Assembly: GCA_903909925.1 (NCBI GenBank)
Contig: CAIVXR010000224.1
Location: forward strand, 1-45,046
DNA from: an uncultured beta proteobacterium
GTDB lineage: Bacteria > Pseudomonadota > Gammaproteobacteria > Burkholderiales > Burkholderiaceae
Length of the DNA stretch: 45,046 bases
Reading direction: 5' to 3'
Part shown: piece by piece, positions 16,556-23,220 of the stretch
Layout of the letters: each line of letters begins with the position of its first letter
Numbering within the stretch: position 1 is the stretch's first letter
Translations under genes and position numbers: made by a program
The notes under the pieces: generated by a model
The model's input: only the letters and a program-made list of their open reading frames with translations
What the model was told of the DNA's origin: nothing
The model's database searches: none

Positions 16556-16760
16556 TTTTCCCCTCCATTGCTTTGCGGACGATGTTCATAACGTCACCCA
16601 AAAATGGCCCATCCTCAACTACAAGCGTGCTGTCCCAATCAATCACCGCCCGCAGCGCCGCCTCCAGCTTCTCGATGCGGACTTCTAATTTTGCAACGTG
16701 TCCGGCGCGACGCATTGCCTCAAGCGTGTCAGGGTTGATAACTTTATAACGATCACTCAT
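16545..16760 (-). CDS. Small coiled-coil paralogue (array member)
   Basis: 71 residues: MSDRYKVINPDTLEA, then KLEVRIEKLEAALRAVIDWD and the tail RKAMEGKSDN. The start at 16760 follows GGAGGGGAAAG and overlaps the stop of the upstream paralogue. The central RIEKLEAALR-IDY/W segment matches the member at 15998-16216. Function unknown. Its tail codons supply the ribosome site of the 34-residue membrane protein gene. Confidence 0.68.
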   Translation of the reverse strand: MSDRYKVINPDTLEAMRRAGHVAKLEVRIEKLEAALRAVIDWDSTLVVEDGPFLGDVMNIVRKAMEGKSDN

Positions 16761-16995
16761 CTTTCCCCTCCAGTGCTTCACGAGCGAAACGTTGCATTGC
16801 TTCCAACACAGTGCAGCATTCCCACTTATCGCACAGATCCCGCAGCGCCGCCTCCAACTGTTCGATGCGCCTACCATCCTCCATCATATTATTGAAGGAT
16901 CGAACAAGCGCGGCGTCCAGCTCCTCAATGCGTTCGGCGGCCTCATCGTATCTCCCTGCAAGCTCACGCAGCCGCTTCACAAGATCGTCAGTCAC
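16753..16995 (-). CDS. Small coiled-coil paralogue (array member)
   Basis: 80 residues: MTDDLVKRLRELAGR, then AERIEELDAALV, RRIEQLEAALRDLC and the tail FAREALEGKDE. It starts at GTG 16995, overlapping the upstream stop, with a GAGGGGGAAGGG ribosome site. It is the most upstream member of the four-gene family and has two copies of the RIExLxAAL helix. Function unknown. Confidence 0.68.
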   Translation of the reverse strand: MTDDLVKRLRELAGRYDEAAERIEELDAALVRSFNNMMEDGRRIEQLEAALRDLCDKWECCTVLEAMQRFAREALEGKDE

Positions 16996-17372
16996 AGCCC
17001 TTCCCCCTCTTCACAATCAATCTCAACTTGCACACACCCGATGCGATGCGGCATAGCTTGGTCGTCAGCTTGTCTCTTCATAGCTTGGTCGTCAGCTTGT
17101 CTCTTCTCGTGATAAGCGCCTAAGCACTGATCGGGATAAACATTGATCCAGACCCGTTGCTTGATGCGCGGTTTGACTTCGATTAGGTCTTCATCTCGTT
17201 CGTATCCATAGCCAGAAAGCCCATCTTCTGACCAACTATAAACGTACCAGATACCTTCTTTTGTTTTGATTGCGCCATGAACCGATGCAACGCCGAAACC
17301 TTTATCAGTCGCATAGATACGAACTTCACGGCCATTGCGGGTGCGGTACTTTTTTTTAATATCAATTGTCAT
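16992..17372 (-). CDS. Unknown early protein, paralogue pair member
   Basis: 126 residues beginning TIDIKKKYRTRNGREVRIYATD, with IHGA-like (VHGAIK), DLIEVKPR and VWINVYPD motifs, ending CVQVEIDCEEGEGL. It is a clear paralogue of the next upstream gene. A perfect 27-bp duplication encodes the repeat KRQADDQAM twice near residues 89-106. The C-terminal EEGEGL codons provide the ribosome site for the next gene. No family recognised. Confidence 0.65.
   Translation of the reverse strand: MTIDIKKKYRTRNGREVRIYATDKGFGVASVHGAIKTKEGIWYVYSWSEDGLSGYGYERDEDLIEVKPRIKQRVWINVYPDQCLGAYHEKRQADDQAMKRQADDQAMPHRIGCVQVEIDCEEGEGL
17052..17105. repeat. Perfect 27-bp tandem duplication in a coding region
   Basis: Bases 17052-17078 and 17079-17105 are identical 27-mers, adding nine in-frame residues to the leftward gene. 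The absence of any difference suggests a recent slippage event. Confidence 0.95.
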
Positions 17373-17737
17373 AAGCCATCCCCCTCTTCAAAATCCAACT
17401 CGACCTTGATGCAAGCGATGCGGTCAAAAGAAGCCCTATTTGCCCGTGCATCAGCGTGTTCTTTGTTGTCCCAGTTGCTGATAGATTTTTCATACACATT
17501 CAACCACACCGTCCGCTTGTGGCGGGGGCGAACTTCAATTAAATCAATTTTCGATATTGCTGCTGAGTTTGCGTAGTTTTTCCCGGTTTCTGCATTCCAG
17601 ATAGCAAATACCCAATTATTGCCATTCAATACTGCCCCATGAATGGTTTGCCCTTCAACAAGATCGCCCCCATCAGTCGCATAGATGCGGACTTCGCGAC
17701 CATCGCGTGTGCGATACTTTTTGGTGATGTCGATCAT
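17369..17737 (-). CDS. Unknown early protein, paralogue pair member
   Basis: 122 residues beginning MIDITKKYRTRDGREVRIYATD, followed by TIHGAVLNG, DLIEVRPRHKRTVWLNVY and the end CIKVELDFEEGDGL. It shares at least five blocks with its downstream neighbour, so the pair arose by tandem duplication. The repeat in that neighbour is absent here. It overlaps both neighbours by ATGA junctions. Function unknown. Confidence 0.65.
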   Translation of the reverse strand: MIDITKKYRTRDGREVRIYATDGGDLVEGQTIHGAVLNGNNWVFAIWNAETGKNYANSAAISKIDLIEVRPRHKRTVWLNVYEKSISNWDNKEHADARANRASFDRIACIKVELDFEEGDGL

Positions 17738-18063
17738 GAGAATAATCCTTTGCGCTGCGGTGTGAACATTATGTCCAATGTGCGTTTATCAATATCAATT
17801 GGATTGTTTTCTAATGCCTCCATGACAATTTGCCTGAACAAATCCATATTGTTTTGCGGTGCTATATTGTCAAAAGCAGTTTGACCGCCTTCTGTTTTAA
17901 TCGGGGCAAGACCAAAAAAACGCATTTCAGCTCCAACCAAACTTTCAGGCTGGAAAATTGTCTTCACCTGCATCAACTGATCAACTTTAATGACTGCTGG
18001 GGCAGCAATTACGCCAGTCAGTACTTTCAGGAATGATCTTCGTGGAAGGAGGATGTCGATCAT
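17734..18063 (-). CDS. Tat-signal protein
   Basis: 109 residues starting at 18063 with AAGGGGA upstream; the longer frame would overlap the whole upstream gene. The N-terminus LLPRRSFLKVLTGVIAAP has the twin-arginine motif RRxFLK followed by a hydrophobic stretch, so export of a folded protein by the host Tat system is predicted. The rest (MRFFGLAPI, MDLFRQIVMEAL) has no recognised domain. A Tat substrate among early phage genes is unusual, and the cargo function is unknown. Confidence 0.65.
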   Translation of the reverse strand: MIDILLPRRSFLKVLTGVIAAPAVIKVDQLMQVKTIFQPESLVGAEMRFFGLAPIKTEGGQTAFDNIAPQNNMDLFRQIVMEALENNPIDIDKRTLDIMFTPQRKGLFS

Positions 18064-18218
18064 TACCAGTCCCCTTTGTAAATTTCGCGTAAAACTTGCC
18101 ACATACAGGCTGTCATAATAATCATTGCTCCGATAAGTAGGGCTATTAGCCAAACTGAAATAACTAATAGCCCGATAAAAGAAATCAACTCCACGATGTA
18201 TGTTAAAAATTCGTACAT
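18063..18218 (-). CDS. 51-residue membrane protein
   Basis: A short gene in the gap between two longer ones. Two adjacent ATGs (18221 and 18218) are possible; the second has AAGGTG at better spacing and overlaps the upstream TGA. The product begins MYEFLTYIVELISF, with one long or two close membrane helices (ISFIGLLVISVWLIALLIG and MIIMTACMW), and a short tail VLREIYKGDW. The TAA stop overlaps the next ATG (TAATG). Possible inner-membrane accessory or superinfection-exclusion protein (inference). Confidence 0.6.
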   Translation of the reverse strand: MYEFLTYIVELISFIGLLVISVWLIALLIGAMIIMTACMWQVLREIYKGDW

Positions 18219-18559
18219 CATTTCACCTTAAGAGCCGCTTCGATTTGGTCCATGAGAGACAACACTGCTTCTTCATTTGGAAGCTCATCGTGGCCTTCTA
18301 CAATGTGTGTGTATTGAGTTAATAGATCGTGGGATTCCTGTAATAGACCCTCTAGCCGTTTGATCCTACCAAAACTGGCTATCTGCTGGCGGTAAAAATA
18401 TCCCGATATGTATTCACAAACCTCATGCAAAGTATGGTTCCGTAATCGGTCCACAAATAGACGCATAATTTCATGCCCATATATTCCAGTGCGTATATTG
18501 TCTACTGATTTAGGGAGTTTACCGTATCTATTCAATTTGACTTTGTTAATGTCCGGCAT
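18218..18559 (-). CDS. Unknown early protein
   Basis: 113 residues, basic N-terminus (INKVKLNRYGKLPKS), then helices with HEIMRLFVDRLRNHTLHEVCEYI and a C-terminal acidic helix (NEEAVLSLMDQIEAAL). AAAGGTGAT precedes the ATG. It overlaps the following membrane-protein gene by a TGATG junction. No family recognised. Confidence 0.58.
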   Translation of the reverse strand: MPDINKVKLNRYGKLPKSVDNIRTGIYGHEIMRLFVDRLRNHTLHEVCEYISGYFYRQQIASFGRIKRLEGLLQESHDLLTQYTHIVEGHDELPNEEAVLSLMDQIEAALKVK

Positions 18560-18585
18560 AGATCACCTTTAAAATTAAGATTGTT

Positions 18586-19068
18586 TTACCAACCGCCAGT
18601 AACAGGGCGTATCTTCTTGGGCTTCAGGATTTCCTTTGCCCGCTTTAAAGCAGAATCTGGATGCGCACGAGCTATGTGCAGCAGGTTCTTCAATTGCAAA
18701 ATAAGCGGATATATTTCCCTGGAGACTATGGAAATAGCTGCGTTTAAATCATCAATATGCCTACGCACGAAAGCTGCACAATTTATTAGTTTATTGTGGA
18801 GCATATCCAAATCATCTAATGATGCATATTTGTCTAGATCATTTACGAAATTAGCAATTACGTGAGTACGTGGCACAAATCCGTTCTCATCTTCAATATG
18901 CTCCGAAGCCGGATCTTTTACTTCTGTCTCCTCTTCGCCTTCAGCTTTCTTTTTCTTTTTATTTGACTTTTTAGGCCGTGTCAGTTCATCAATCCTACGA
19001 ATTCCAGCAGCAATTACTTTGCTTAAGGAGACTTCGACTTCAATCAAAACCAGTTGGTATTTATCCAT
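18586..19068 (-). CDS. Unknown early protein with charged linker
   Basis: 160 residues: an N-terminal helix, a Lys-rich stretch KKSNKKKKKAEGEEE at about 34-49, and helical C-terminal segments ending KPKKIRPVTGGW. The very basic then acidic linker separates two helical halves. Only a weak GGGGGC ribosome site lies before the ATG, so coupling to the overlapping 50-codon gene upstream is likely. No family recognised. Confidence 0.58.
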   Translation of the reverse strand: MDKYQLVLIEVEVSLSKVIAAGIRRIDELTRPKKSNKKKKKAEGEEETEVKDPASEHIEDENGFVPRTHVIANFVNDLDKYASLDDLDMLHNKLINCAAFVRRHIDDLNAAISIVSREIYPLILQLKNLLHIARAHPDSALKRAKEILKPKKIRPVTGGW

Positions 19069-19213
19069 TGTTATGCCCCCATGTTGCTATGTATTTTCCG
19101 TTAAGGGTAAGTATTGTTATATGCCTTTTGTTGCTCGCCAATTTGATACGGTACAAACGCGGCTTTGTGTAGAAATGGAACATTGCAGTGAAAGCTTCAA
19201 AGCAACGCTCCAT
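19061..19213 (-). CDS. 50-residue unknown protein
   Basis: A short gene between two longer leftward genes. The ATG at 19213 follows TGAGGGTTATTGAA. Product: MERCFEAFTAMFHFYTKP, then RLYRIKLASNKRHI and ITILTLNGKYIATWG, a basic beta-like peptide. Its stop lies 8 bases inside the next gene, the same overlap style as elsewhere in the operon. No family recognised. Confidence 0.5.
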   Translation of the reverse strand: MERCFEAFTAMFHFYTKPRLYRIKLASNKRHITILTLNGKYIATWGHNNG

Positions 19214-19224
19214 TTCAATAACCC

Positions 19225-19569
19225 TCAATACTGTGCGGGATCTGGTCTAGGTGCATACTTCTTGGCAAACTCAGCAATATCATCTTCTATGGTGGCATTG
19301 TCTGGCTTGGCGCTAATGAACTGTGCTGCAAATGCCAAGTAGTTAATGGAATCTATGTAGTTATCTTGCAGATCCCTAGCGTTCTGCAATCGACCCAATT
19401 TTACAGCTACTTCAATCATAGCCACTTCATAAGGCGTTACAGTGCGGTTTAGCATGACGCTGGCAATAGAGCAGACGCGATCAAAGCACTCTTCGACCGG
19501 GCCGTACTGGTCGCCCCTTTCCCTCAAAGTCATTACGGCTGAACTTAGGATTTCCGTGTGAGTTGTCAT
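19225..19569 (-). CDS. DUF6378-like protein
   Basis: 114 residues from the ATG at 19569 (TTHTEILSSAVMTLRERG), chosen over an upstream TTG. The arrangement RGDQYGPVEECFDRVCSIASVML, then PYEVAMIEVAVKLGRLQ and DNYIDSINYLAFAAQF, matches a phage/prophage family of unknown function I know as DUF6378. The 5' end lies inside the preceding gene in another frame (89-base overlap), so the start could be later. CGGAGA lies rather far upstream. Confidence 0.65.
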   Translation of the reverse strand: MTTHTEILSSAVMTLRERGDQYGPVEECFDRVCSIASVMLNRTVTPYEVAMIEVAVKLGRLQNARDLQDNYIDSINYLAFAAQFISAKPDNATIEDDIAEFAKKYAPRPDPAQY

Positions 19570-19825
19570 AGCTTTGTTTATCTCCGTGTATTTGAATTTT
19601 ACCAATTTTGTCTGTGTTTACGCCGATATCACCCTTATCAATCCAGATAATTTCACCTTTTTCAGATAAAGAATCACCCTTATAGAGTTGATTAACCGCG
19701 ATGAATGTTAATTTGTTTAATTCTTCGCATAGCTCTCTAACTGAATTGGCTGAATGTTCTATCGTGACTTGGTGAACCAGTGATCCTTGGGAAGATGGCA
19801 TATCCAATGTAAGTACAAATTTCAT
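19481..19825 (-). CDS. Unknown early protein with overlapping tail
   Basis: 114 residues. The N-terminal 80 residues look like a compact domain (MKFVLTLDMPSSQGSLVHQ, EELNKLTFIAVNQLY, IGKIQIHG). The last 30 residues are encoded over the start of the next gene and are low in structure. A consensus AGGAGG precedes the ATG, encoded at the end of the HNH gene. No family recognised. Confidence 0.6.
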   Translation of the reverse strand: MKFVLTLDMPSSQGSLVHQVTIEHSANSVRELCEELNKLTFIAVNQLYKGDSLSEKGEIIWIDKGDIGVNTDKIGKIQIHGDKQSYDNSHGNPKFSRNDFEGKGRPVRPGRRVL

Positions 19826-20169
19826 CCATTCCTCCTAACTACTGTTCCATCCATCTTACGTTTCCATTTTGAGTTTTTGCTTCCGGGCATTGTACCCTTC
19901 GGTCTTGTTGCTCCTATATGCTTTTGGTGTACTCGTTTCACTTTTGCGATGAGCGGCATGTCAACTTTTGCAGTATGCTGTCTATGGCAACTACGATGAG
20001 CAACAAACCAATTGCTATCGTCATCCTTGCCGCCTGCCTCCAGGGGTATCTCATGGCTTACATCCCAATCTTGCCCTGGCGTAACCTTCATGCTGCACAT
20101 ATGGCAAACACCACCATGCCTCAAGAAAATATCGGCCCGCATCTTTGCGGTTATACGAACACGTTTCAT
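19822..20169 (-). CDS. HNH endonuclease
   Basis: 115 residues with an HNH nuclease core: HGGVCHMC (first Cys pair), DWDVSHEIPLEAGGKDDDSNW (HE motif and Asn) and AHRSCHRQHTAKVD (Cys-His). The fold coordinates one metal in the active site and zinc at the Cys residues. Small phage HNH proteins act in packaging, DNA processing or as homing enzymes. Here it sits in the early operon far from terminase, which favours a DNA-processing or homing role. Its start overlaps the upstream stop (TAATG). Confidence 0.85.
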   Translation of the reverse strand: MKRVRITAKMRADIFLRHGGVCHMCSMKVTPGQDWDVSHEIPLEAGGKDDDSNWFVAHRSCHRQHTAKVDMPLIAKVKRVHQKHIGATRPKGTMPGSKNSKWKRKMDGTVVRRNG

Positions 20170-20426
20170 TATTGAACTGTCTCGCCATCATCCATTTCTT
20201 CAATCTTATCTATAGCATCCACAAAAAGGTCGATATACCATGCAATACTTTCCTCCAAGTCTACGGCGGTATCGACTAACACATTGGCGGCAACTACCGA
20301 GGTTGCAAATAAAACAACCGCTACAGATTTGCCTTCTATAAGTTTGTGCATTTGCGTTAACAGAGCTACAGTTTCTTTTGCTGCACGAGTAGCCTCTACA
20401 ACAATCGGGTTTTCTTCTATTTCCAT
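20169..20426 (-). CDS. Small unknown early protein
   Basis: 85 residues, acidic at both ends (MEIEENPIVV and IEEMDDGETVQ), with a central hydrophobic helix (VAVVLFATSVVAANVLV) and a helix rich in Asp/Glu/Ile. It could be weakly membrane-associated or simply a helical bundle. AGGA precedes the ATG. No family recognised. Confidence 0.58.
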   Translation of the reverse strand: MEIEENPIVVEATRAAKETVALLTQMHKLIEGKSVAVVLFATSVVAANVLVDTAVDLEESIAWYIDLFVDAIDKIEEMDDGETVQ

Positions 20427-20884
20427 TGGCGTAAATCCTGTTGTTCTATGGCGTAGGTTTCCCCATGGCCTAAGTTTGTTAATTTGCTTTCATCGTAGAG
20501 TTCAGATGCCAGCGCATATCCTGGAAACGTAACTTGGTTTCCTTCTAATATAGCTAAGACAAATATATCTACATCAGGGTTTTTCTTGGTTGTTGCTATC
20601 AATCTTCCGTTAGTTACTCTGGTTGTTTTTATGTCTATTCGTTTCCCTTTATACATACAGTCATAACTGCCTGACCTTGGGCTTAAAGAAACATCCAAGA
20701 AGATATTGTAATGTTTGCAGAACGCATATTCTCCAATCATTCCATCTTCATCTGTCTCATACGCTTCTTGTTTGCCCATCTGCCGATCTTTGACATTTTG
20801 TGTACGGCTGGAAATGGTTTTCATATTCCCAATCAAGCGGCATGACAAAGCTTCTAAATCGGTCAGATGGACAACAATACTCAT
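20417..20884 (-). CDS. PD-(D/E)XK-type nuclease-like protein
   Basis: 155 residues. The segment MIGEYAFCKHYNIF, then GSYDCMYKGKRIDIKTTR, fits a PD-(D/E)XK core: a conserved Glu in the first helix (IGEYAF), an Asp (SYD) and the D-I-K of RIDIKTT. A following strand VDIFVLAILEGNQVTFPGY and a C-terminal YAIEQQDLRQW resemble small phage resolvase-like nucleases. Position beside ERF and exonuclease genes suggests recombination or host DNA degradation. The fold assignment is by motif only. Confidence 0.65.
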   Translation of the reverse strand: MSIVVHLTDLEALSCRLIGNMKTISSRTQNVKDRQMGKQEAYETDEDGMIGEYAFCKHYNIFLDVSLSPRSGSYDCMYKGKRIDIKTTRVTNGRLIATTKKNPDVDIFVLAILEGNQVTFPGYALASELYDESKLTNLGHGETYAIEQQDLRQWK

Positions 20885-21198
20885 AGTTTCATCTCTGCTC
20901 TTTTGGTTGCTTCATAGGATTGCCATTCGTGGAATCGCATCCTGATATATTCAAGCTGTACTTTAAGAAGCGCAGCACTTTTCCGCGCCTCTACCATTTG
21001 GGTTACGTAGGTTGTCCATTTCTCAGATGCTTTTACAGACATCTCAGCTTTAGACACAGGCATATCGCCCATGGAGGCCATTAACTGCGAGAGGAAAGCG
21101 GACTTGCTCTCCTCAAGCAGGCTGGCAGCAGCATCCGCATCAACCCAACGCTTTGCAATGATGCGAAATTGCTCGGAAAGTGGTGCGTTCTGTTCCAC
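20881..21198 (-). CDS. Conserved phage protein of the recombination module
   Basis: 105 residues, fully helical: PLSEQFRIIAKRWVDADAAA, LEESKSAFLSQLMASMGD, MPVSKAEMSVKASEKW and a C-terminal RMRFHEWQSYEATKRAEMKL. Similar proteins accompany exonuclease and annealing genes in other phages as far as I recall, without known activity. It begins with GTG at 21198 overlapping the upstream TAG, with GAGGTG as ribosome site. Confidence 0.62.
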   Translation of the reverse strand: MEQNAPLSEQFRIIAKRWVDADAAASLLEESKSAFLSQLMASMGDMPVSKAEMSVKASEKWTTYVTQMVEARKSAALLKVQLEYIRMRFHEWQSYEATKRAEMKL

Positions 21199-21461
21199 TA
21201 GAAAGGCACCTCGTCATCTACAGCCTGACTGATGTTCTTAACTGGAACCTCATCGTGTGTTGTTATGTTTTGACGCGGGCCTTTTTCTCTTATGGTAATG
21301 CCAAAATATGTATTCCCTGTCTTGCTGCTTATATTTTCATATAAGTCGATCCAATACTCTTTGTTATTATCCATCTTGATAGTTCCGCTCCATGCTGATT
21401 TGCCCCTACCTGAATCATTTTTAAACACAGATCCCGACATTGGTTTTGTTTCATACGCCAT
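21198..21461 (-). CDS. SSB-tailed small DNA-metabolism protein
   Basis: 87 residues: MAYETKPMSGSVFKND, then a beta-rich domain (AWSGTIKMDNNKEYWIDLYE, NTYFGITIREKG) and an acidic tip AVDDEVPF. The tip closely matches the C-terminal D-D-x-(I/V)-P-F peptide of bacterial single-stranded DNA-binding proteins, which recruits partners. The small OB-like domain may bind ssDNA (inference). The ATG at 21461 with GAGGT upstream is chosen over the 21473 start inside the exonuclease gene. Confidence 0.6.
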   Translation of the reverse strand: MAYETKPMSGSVFKNDSGRGKSAWSGTIKMDNNKEYWIDLYENISSKTGNTYFGITIREKGPRQNITTHDEVPVKNISQAVDDEVPF

Positions 21462-21462
21462 A

Positions 21463-22077
21463 TCAAACCTCATACTTTTGTTTAAGTTGCGCTATCTTTT
21501 CATCAAGCTCACCCAAGAACTTGATAACTTCTTGTTCCATATCCGCTATCAACTTGTCATCACGGTTAATGCGTTGGATGAATAGTTGCATGTTCTCAGG
21601 CAAGCGCGGATCATAAGATACGAAGTCGCACCACTGGCGGCCCGTACATGCCATCTGCCATTGCATCTGAGAGACGTACTTTGATGGGGCTTCTTGCCCT
21701 AGCAGCGTATCGACATGCGTGGCTGTGTTGGGGCATTTGATCTCAACTAAACCATCCTCGCCAATCAAGCCGTCTGGACTAGCCCCAGACATCTCAATGA
21801 TGGAATGGGGAACAAAGCCAGTTTCAACAACGATAGAGCCAGTCTCGACTTCATATGCGGCTCTAGCATTAGGTTCTTGCTCTGTCCCCCACTGCATAGC
21901 GGCGTTCTGGTAGTAGTCCCCCTGCCTACCGCTCAGCCGCTCCACCAACAGGTCAGCCATATAGTTTGCTCGGCTGGCCCCGTATCCTGTCTTGGTCTTA
22001 GCCATCACATCCGCAACGCGGGAAGCTGTCACCTTCCCAAGCCGCGCCTGATGCCATTCATCAGTTCCCTGATCCAT
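21463..22077 (-). CDS. YqaJ / lambda-type exonuclease
   Basis: A 204-residue nuclease of the YqaJ/lambda exonuclease family. An N-terminal EWHQARLGKVTASRVADVM, a QWGTEQEPNARAAYE block, and the catalytic PD-(D/E)XK core: Asp102 (ASPDGLIG), Glu112 and Lys114 (VEIKCP), followed by a QMQWQMACTG helix. It degrades one strand of dsDNA to make 3' tails for the annealing protein encoded just upstream. A GTG at 22080 is an alternative start; ATG at 22077 has AAGGATG at good distance. Together with ERF this is a complete two-component recombination system. Confidence 0.9.
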   Translation of the reverse strand: MDQGTDEWHQARLGKVTASRVADVMAKTKTGYGASRANYMADLLVERLSGRQGDYYQNAAMQWGTEQEPNARAAYEVETGSIVVETGFVPHSIIEMSGASPDGLIGEDGLVEIKCPNTATHVDTLLGQEAPSKYVSQMQWQMACTGRQWCDFVSYDPRLPENMQLFIQRINRDDKLIADMEQEVIKFLGELDEKIAQLKQKYEV

Positions 22078-22646
22078 CACTTGTCATCCTTCTTGGAAAC
22101 CGCATCAGCAACCTTCTTCAGTTCAGCAATCTCTTCATTGGAAAAAGCCTTACGGGCATCGGAGGACATGGACTTCCAGTATTCGGTCAAAGCAACCGTA
22201 CCTTGGGCGGCAATCTCTTTGGCAGCGTCAAACTGATCGTTCTTCTTCTTCGCTGCGGAAGCTGTAGCGGCATTGCCATCATCATCATCAGCCGCCAGAT
22301 TAAGGATGCTGCTCAAGCTGTAGCGGCGGCAATAGGACAATGCAGACCCGATAGCTTGGGGAGTGTTCTGTCCATAAGGCATACGCAACACCTCGGAAAT
22401 GTATTCACCCGACTTATGTATCAGCATGGTTTCAACTTCGACATTGCTGCCGTCAACACGAGGCAGCTGAACGATAGATAAATCGTTAACAGCAAGCGGT
22501 TCACGGATAGCTTCCCGCAAAGAGTTAAGATCCGCATAGCGACTTTTGAAATGCGGGTTTAAGGAACTCTTGGTAGCAGCATCGATCTGGCCCTGTGCTT
22601 TAGACAAAGCTGTGGCGATCTCTGCAATGGTGTCAGACATTTTCAT
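22077..22646 (-). CDS. erf: ERF-family single-strand annealing protein
   Basis: A 189-residue ERF-type recombinase. The N-terminal domain has IATALSKAQGQIDAATKSS, NPHFKSRYADLNSLREAI, LSIVQLPR and the QAIGSALSYCRRYSLSSIL block, all signature segments. After an acidic DDDDGNAA linker comes a helical C-terminal tail. It anneals complementary ssDNA during recombination and genome circularisation. Its stop overlaps the exonuclease start, so the pair is coupled. AAGGAT precedes the ATG. Confidence 0.9.
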   Translation of the reverse strand: MKMSDTIAEIATALSKAQGQIDAATKSSLNPHFKSRYADLNSLREAIREPLAVNDLSIVQLPRVDGSNVEVETMLIHKSGEYISEVLRMPYGQNTPQAIGSALSYCRRYSLSSILNLAADDDDGNAATASAAKKKNDQFDAAKEIAAQGTVALTEYWKSMSSDARKAFSNEEIAELKKVADAVSKKDDK

Positions 22647-22656
22647 TGGATTATCC

Positions 22657-22929
22657 TTAGATGTTGTTAATAAATTCTTCGTGAGCGGCTTCGTAAAGCA
22701 GCGTCATCATTTTGTGATCGGAATGAATTGACAGGATCAAAGCCTTAATAAAGGCATTAGGGATTAGATCTGTCTCGCTTGGCTGGTCAGGGAAAAATAT
22801 TTCGGACACATATATTTCACTATATGAGACGCCGACTTCCAGCTCTGCCCCGTATATTACGATGCCTGCCATTCCGAATGGTGCGTATTCGTCTAATGTA
22901 TATCGTGTTGGACTAAGTTCTTGCTTCAT
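22657..22929 (-). CDS. First gene of the leftward operon, unknown
   Basis: 90 residues: LSPTRYTLDEYAPFGMAGIV, then beta strands (VGVSYSEIYVSEIFFP) and a C-terminal helical part. It directly follows the leftward promoter region and CGGAG ribosome site, so it would be the first protein made from this operon. No family recognised; an early host-takeover role is conceivable. Confidence 0.58.
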   Translation of the reverse strand: MKQELSPTRYTLDEYAPFGMAGIVIYGAELEVGVSYSEIYVSEIFFPDQPSETDLIPNAFIKALILSIHSDHKMMTLLYEAAHEEFINNI

Positions 22930-22962
22930 TGCTTCGCTCCGTAAACCGGATGTGAATGGTTT

Positions 22963-22971
22963 AGTATATCA
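22963..22971 (-). promoter_or_regulatory. Leftward early promoter, extended -10
   Basis: Read on the minus strand, TGATATACT is an extended -10 element about 40 bases before the first leftward ATG. A TTGACA (22986-22981) lies upstream but only 12 bases away, too close for a standard pair, so the extended -10 probably carries the activity. The same TTGACA is one arm of the central inverted repeat. Confidence 0.45.
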
Positions 22972-22980
22972 GCCAAAACT

Positions 22981-22999
22981 TGTCAAGCCTGTGTTGACA
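22981..22999. promoter_or_regulatory. Operator-like inverted repeat between divergent promoters
   Basis: TGTCAA (22981-22986) and TTGACA (22994-22999) form an inverted repeat spaced by seven bases, placing two -35-like hexamers back to back. A dimeric regulator such as the adjacent Cro/YdaS-like protein could bind here and switch both directions. Inference from geometry. Confidence 0.4.
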
Positions 23000-23020
23000 T
23001 TGCAGGAATGTTTTTATAAG
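22994..23020 (+). promoter_or_regulatory. Rightward promoter giving a leaderless regulator mRNA
   Basis: TTGACA (22994-22999), 15-base spacer, TATAAG (23015-23020). The ATG of the regulator is only eight bases downstream at 23029 and has no Shine-Dalgarno sequence, so the transcript would be leaderless or nearly so, as known for lambda cI from PRM. Confidence 0.5.
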
Positions 23021-23028
23021 TTGCTGAA

Positions 23029-23220
23029 ATGAAAACCAGAGATCCAATTCTAGACAAGATACTGGCTCAGCGCGGTTCAGTTTCTGCGCTGTCCCGCCAG
23101 TTAGGAATCACCCGCCAAGCTATATCCTTCTGGCGGCAAGTCCCCTTGCATCATATAAAACTCATTTCCAAGATCACAGGCATACCACGTGAAAAACTGA
23201 GGCCAGATTTATATGACTAA
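23029..23220 (+). CDS. Cro/YdaS-like transcription regulator
   Basis: 63 residues, essentially one helix-turn-helix domain: QRGSVSALSRQLGITRQAIS with recognition helix TRQAISFWRQV, then HHIKLISKITGIPREKLRPDLY. This is the layout of YdaS/Cro-type phage regulators. It lies beside a divergent promoter pair and operator-like repeat, so control of the leftward and rightward early genes is likely. No ribosome site is visible (leaderless). No CI-type repressor or integrase was found, so lysogeny cannot be claimed. Confidence 0.78.
   Translation: MKTRDPILDKILAQRGSVSALSRQLGITRQAISFWRQVPLHHIKLISKITGIPREKLRPDLYD

Noticed and set aside
23185..23202. Second parS-like site (CCACGTGAAAA)
   Set aside because: Only the right half matches the consensus and it lies in regulator coding sequence.
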